From Candidatus Gallibacteroides avistercoris (GTDB taxonomy: Bacteria; Bacteroidota; Bacteroidia; Bacteroidales; CHK158-818): DNA of 5,908 bases. The position numbers were made by a program, and so were the translations under genes. Shown one piece after another: positions 5,189-5,908 of this stretch. The DNA lies in the NCBI GenBank assembly GCA_018714665.1, contig DVNA01000119.1, positions 1 through 5,908 of the forward strand. Reading direction: 5' to 3'. Below the pieces are notes generated by a model. The model did not search any database, was not told the origin of the DNA, and saw only the letters and a program-made list of their open reading frames with translations. Within the stretch, counting starts at the first letter, position 1; each line of letters begins with the position of its first letter.

Positions 5189-5908
5189 TTATTGTTGGGG
5201 TTTAAGTACTACTCCGATATTTTTTTTCCCGTTTATTTTGACGGTTATGGGCTCTTTGAAGGCGATTACCCGGATAGCTTCCGATTCTTGTTCGGCGGGC
5301 AGGCTGTTCAGGTAATCGATGTCGTAGATGCCGTCGTGTATAAACGAGTTGATGGAGAAGTATCCTACGCCGAACGAGGTCAGGTTCTGGAAAAAGTGCG
5401 TTCCCTGGCTCGGGTCGATGCGGTAGTCCGATAAGGAGGATTCCACGATTAATCTGGCATTTGATATGTGTGGCCATTTGACGGGGATACCCAATGCCGG
5501 GTCGCTGGATCCCCATCGTCCCGGTCCGATTAGGATATAGTTTTCTCCACGTTCTACAAAGTTACGATTTATTTTTTCAATTTCACGTGCAATCGCTGTA
5601 TTCTTTGAGTAAGAGAAACTTTCGGGTTTTACATAGACGATGTAACGCATCTGGTTCATGATGCCGTGCCCCAGTGCCGAGTTCGATTTGAGTATTACGT
5701 CGGATTCGTCTATATCCACGATATTGTCGTCTATCATCTCTTTGGTATCTACTATCGGCCGGATTTGCAGCCAGTATATCACTCCCTGTTTGTTGGTCTC
5801 GTCCGGTAGGTTGACGGCGAATTCTATTTCGACCTGCCGTCCCATCTCTTCTGCTCCGAATTTCAGCATCTTTTGCAGTAGTTCGGCTAACGGGAACAGG
5901 TCGTGTTG
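5189..5908 (-). CDS. PEP synthase/PPDK-type nucleotide-binding protein, C-terminal part
   Basis: Partial gene: 239 residues to the TAA at 5191-5189, with the frame open to the right edge. Residues 22-52 of the fragment (EMGRQVEIEFAV, then IYWLQIRPI) match the end of the PPDK_N ATP-grasp domain, where PEP synthase has DIEWA and a V/L-Q-x-RP motif. About 190 residues follow that I cannot assign, including GPGRWGSSDP (128-137) and PSQGTHFFQN (166-175). The phosphohistidine swivel and PEP-binding barrel that follow ATP-grasp in true PEP synthase or PPDK are absent, so this is not a standard PEP-forming enzyme. Its reaction is unknown. An ATG at 5869 is internal, since the frame continues upstream with related sequence. 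Confidence 0.75.
   Translation of the reverse strand, partial: QHDLFPLAELLQKMLKFGAEEMGRQVEIEFAVNLPDETNKQGVIYWLQIRPIVDTKEMIDDNIVDIDESDVILKSNSALGHGIMNQMRYIVYVKPESFSYSKNTAIAREIEKINRNFVERGENYILIGPGRWGSSDPALGIPVKWPHISNARLIVESSLSDYRIDPSQGTHFFQNLTSFGVGYFSINSFIHDGIYDIDYLNSLPAEQESEAIRVIAFKEPITVKINGKKNIGVVLKPQQ

Overview
The window looks like a core housekeeping segment of a Bacteroidota (Bacteroidales-type) chromosome. The grounds are the Bacteroides-like EF-Tu, the bS21 sequence, the gene order, two close matches to the Bacteroidota promoter consensus (-33 TTTG, -7 TAnnTTTG), and starts that mostly lack a Shine-Dalgarno (SD) sequence. Every gene I can support lies on the minus strand, so transcription runs from high to low coordinates. 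No mobile element, CRISPR array or rRNA is visible.

Layout in transcription order. (1) 5908-5189: the C-terminal part of a protein with the end of a PEP-synthase/PPDK-type nucleotide-binding domain, followed by an unassigned C-terminal domain. (2) 5164-3800: a 454-residue coiled-coil protein I do not recognise, 24 nt downstream, ending in QMSLW, which resembles a beta-clamp-binding peptide. (3) 3799-3579: a 221-nt AT-rich gap holding a good promoter for rpsU. (4) 3578-2109: rpsU (bS21), a XerC/D-type tyrosine recombinase, and a short hibernation factor (hpf). (5) 2091-1639: a strong promoter, then tRNA-Thr(UGU), tRNA-Tyr(GUA), tRNA-Gly(UCC) and tRNA-Thr(GGU). (6) 1587-403: tuf. (7) 393-364: a 12-bp hairpin, then tRNA-Trp(CCA), secE, and the start of nusG running off the left edge.

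Functionally, most of the window serves translation: a 30S protein, a ribosome-hibernation factor, five tRNAs and the elongation factor that delivers them. SecE (translocon) and NusG (transcription elongation) begin the usual secE-nusG-ribosomal-protein block. The tRNA order Thr-Tyr-Gly-Thr-tuf matches the E. coli thrU-tyrU-glyT-thrT-tufB operon. None of the five tRNAs has an encoded CCA end.

Three points deserve attention. hpf has a near-perfect SD, although ribosomes of this phylum normally hide the anti-SD, and bS21, encoded two genes upstream, is one of the proteins that hides it. tRNA-Thr(UGU) has A instead of the near-universal U33 plus an A4-C69 acceptor mismatch. The coiled-coil protein has a MutS-like C-terminal clamp motif. 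No undescribed system is proven here; the SD/bS21/hpf arrangement and the coiled-coil/PPDK_N-like gene pair are the best leads.
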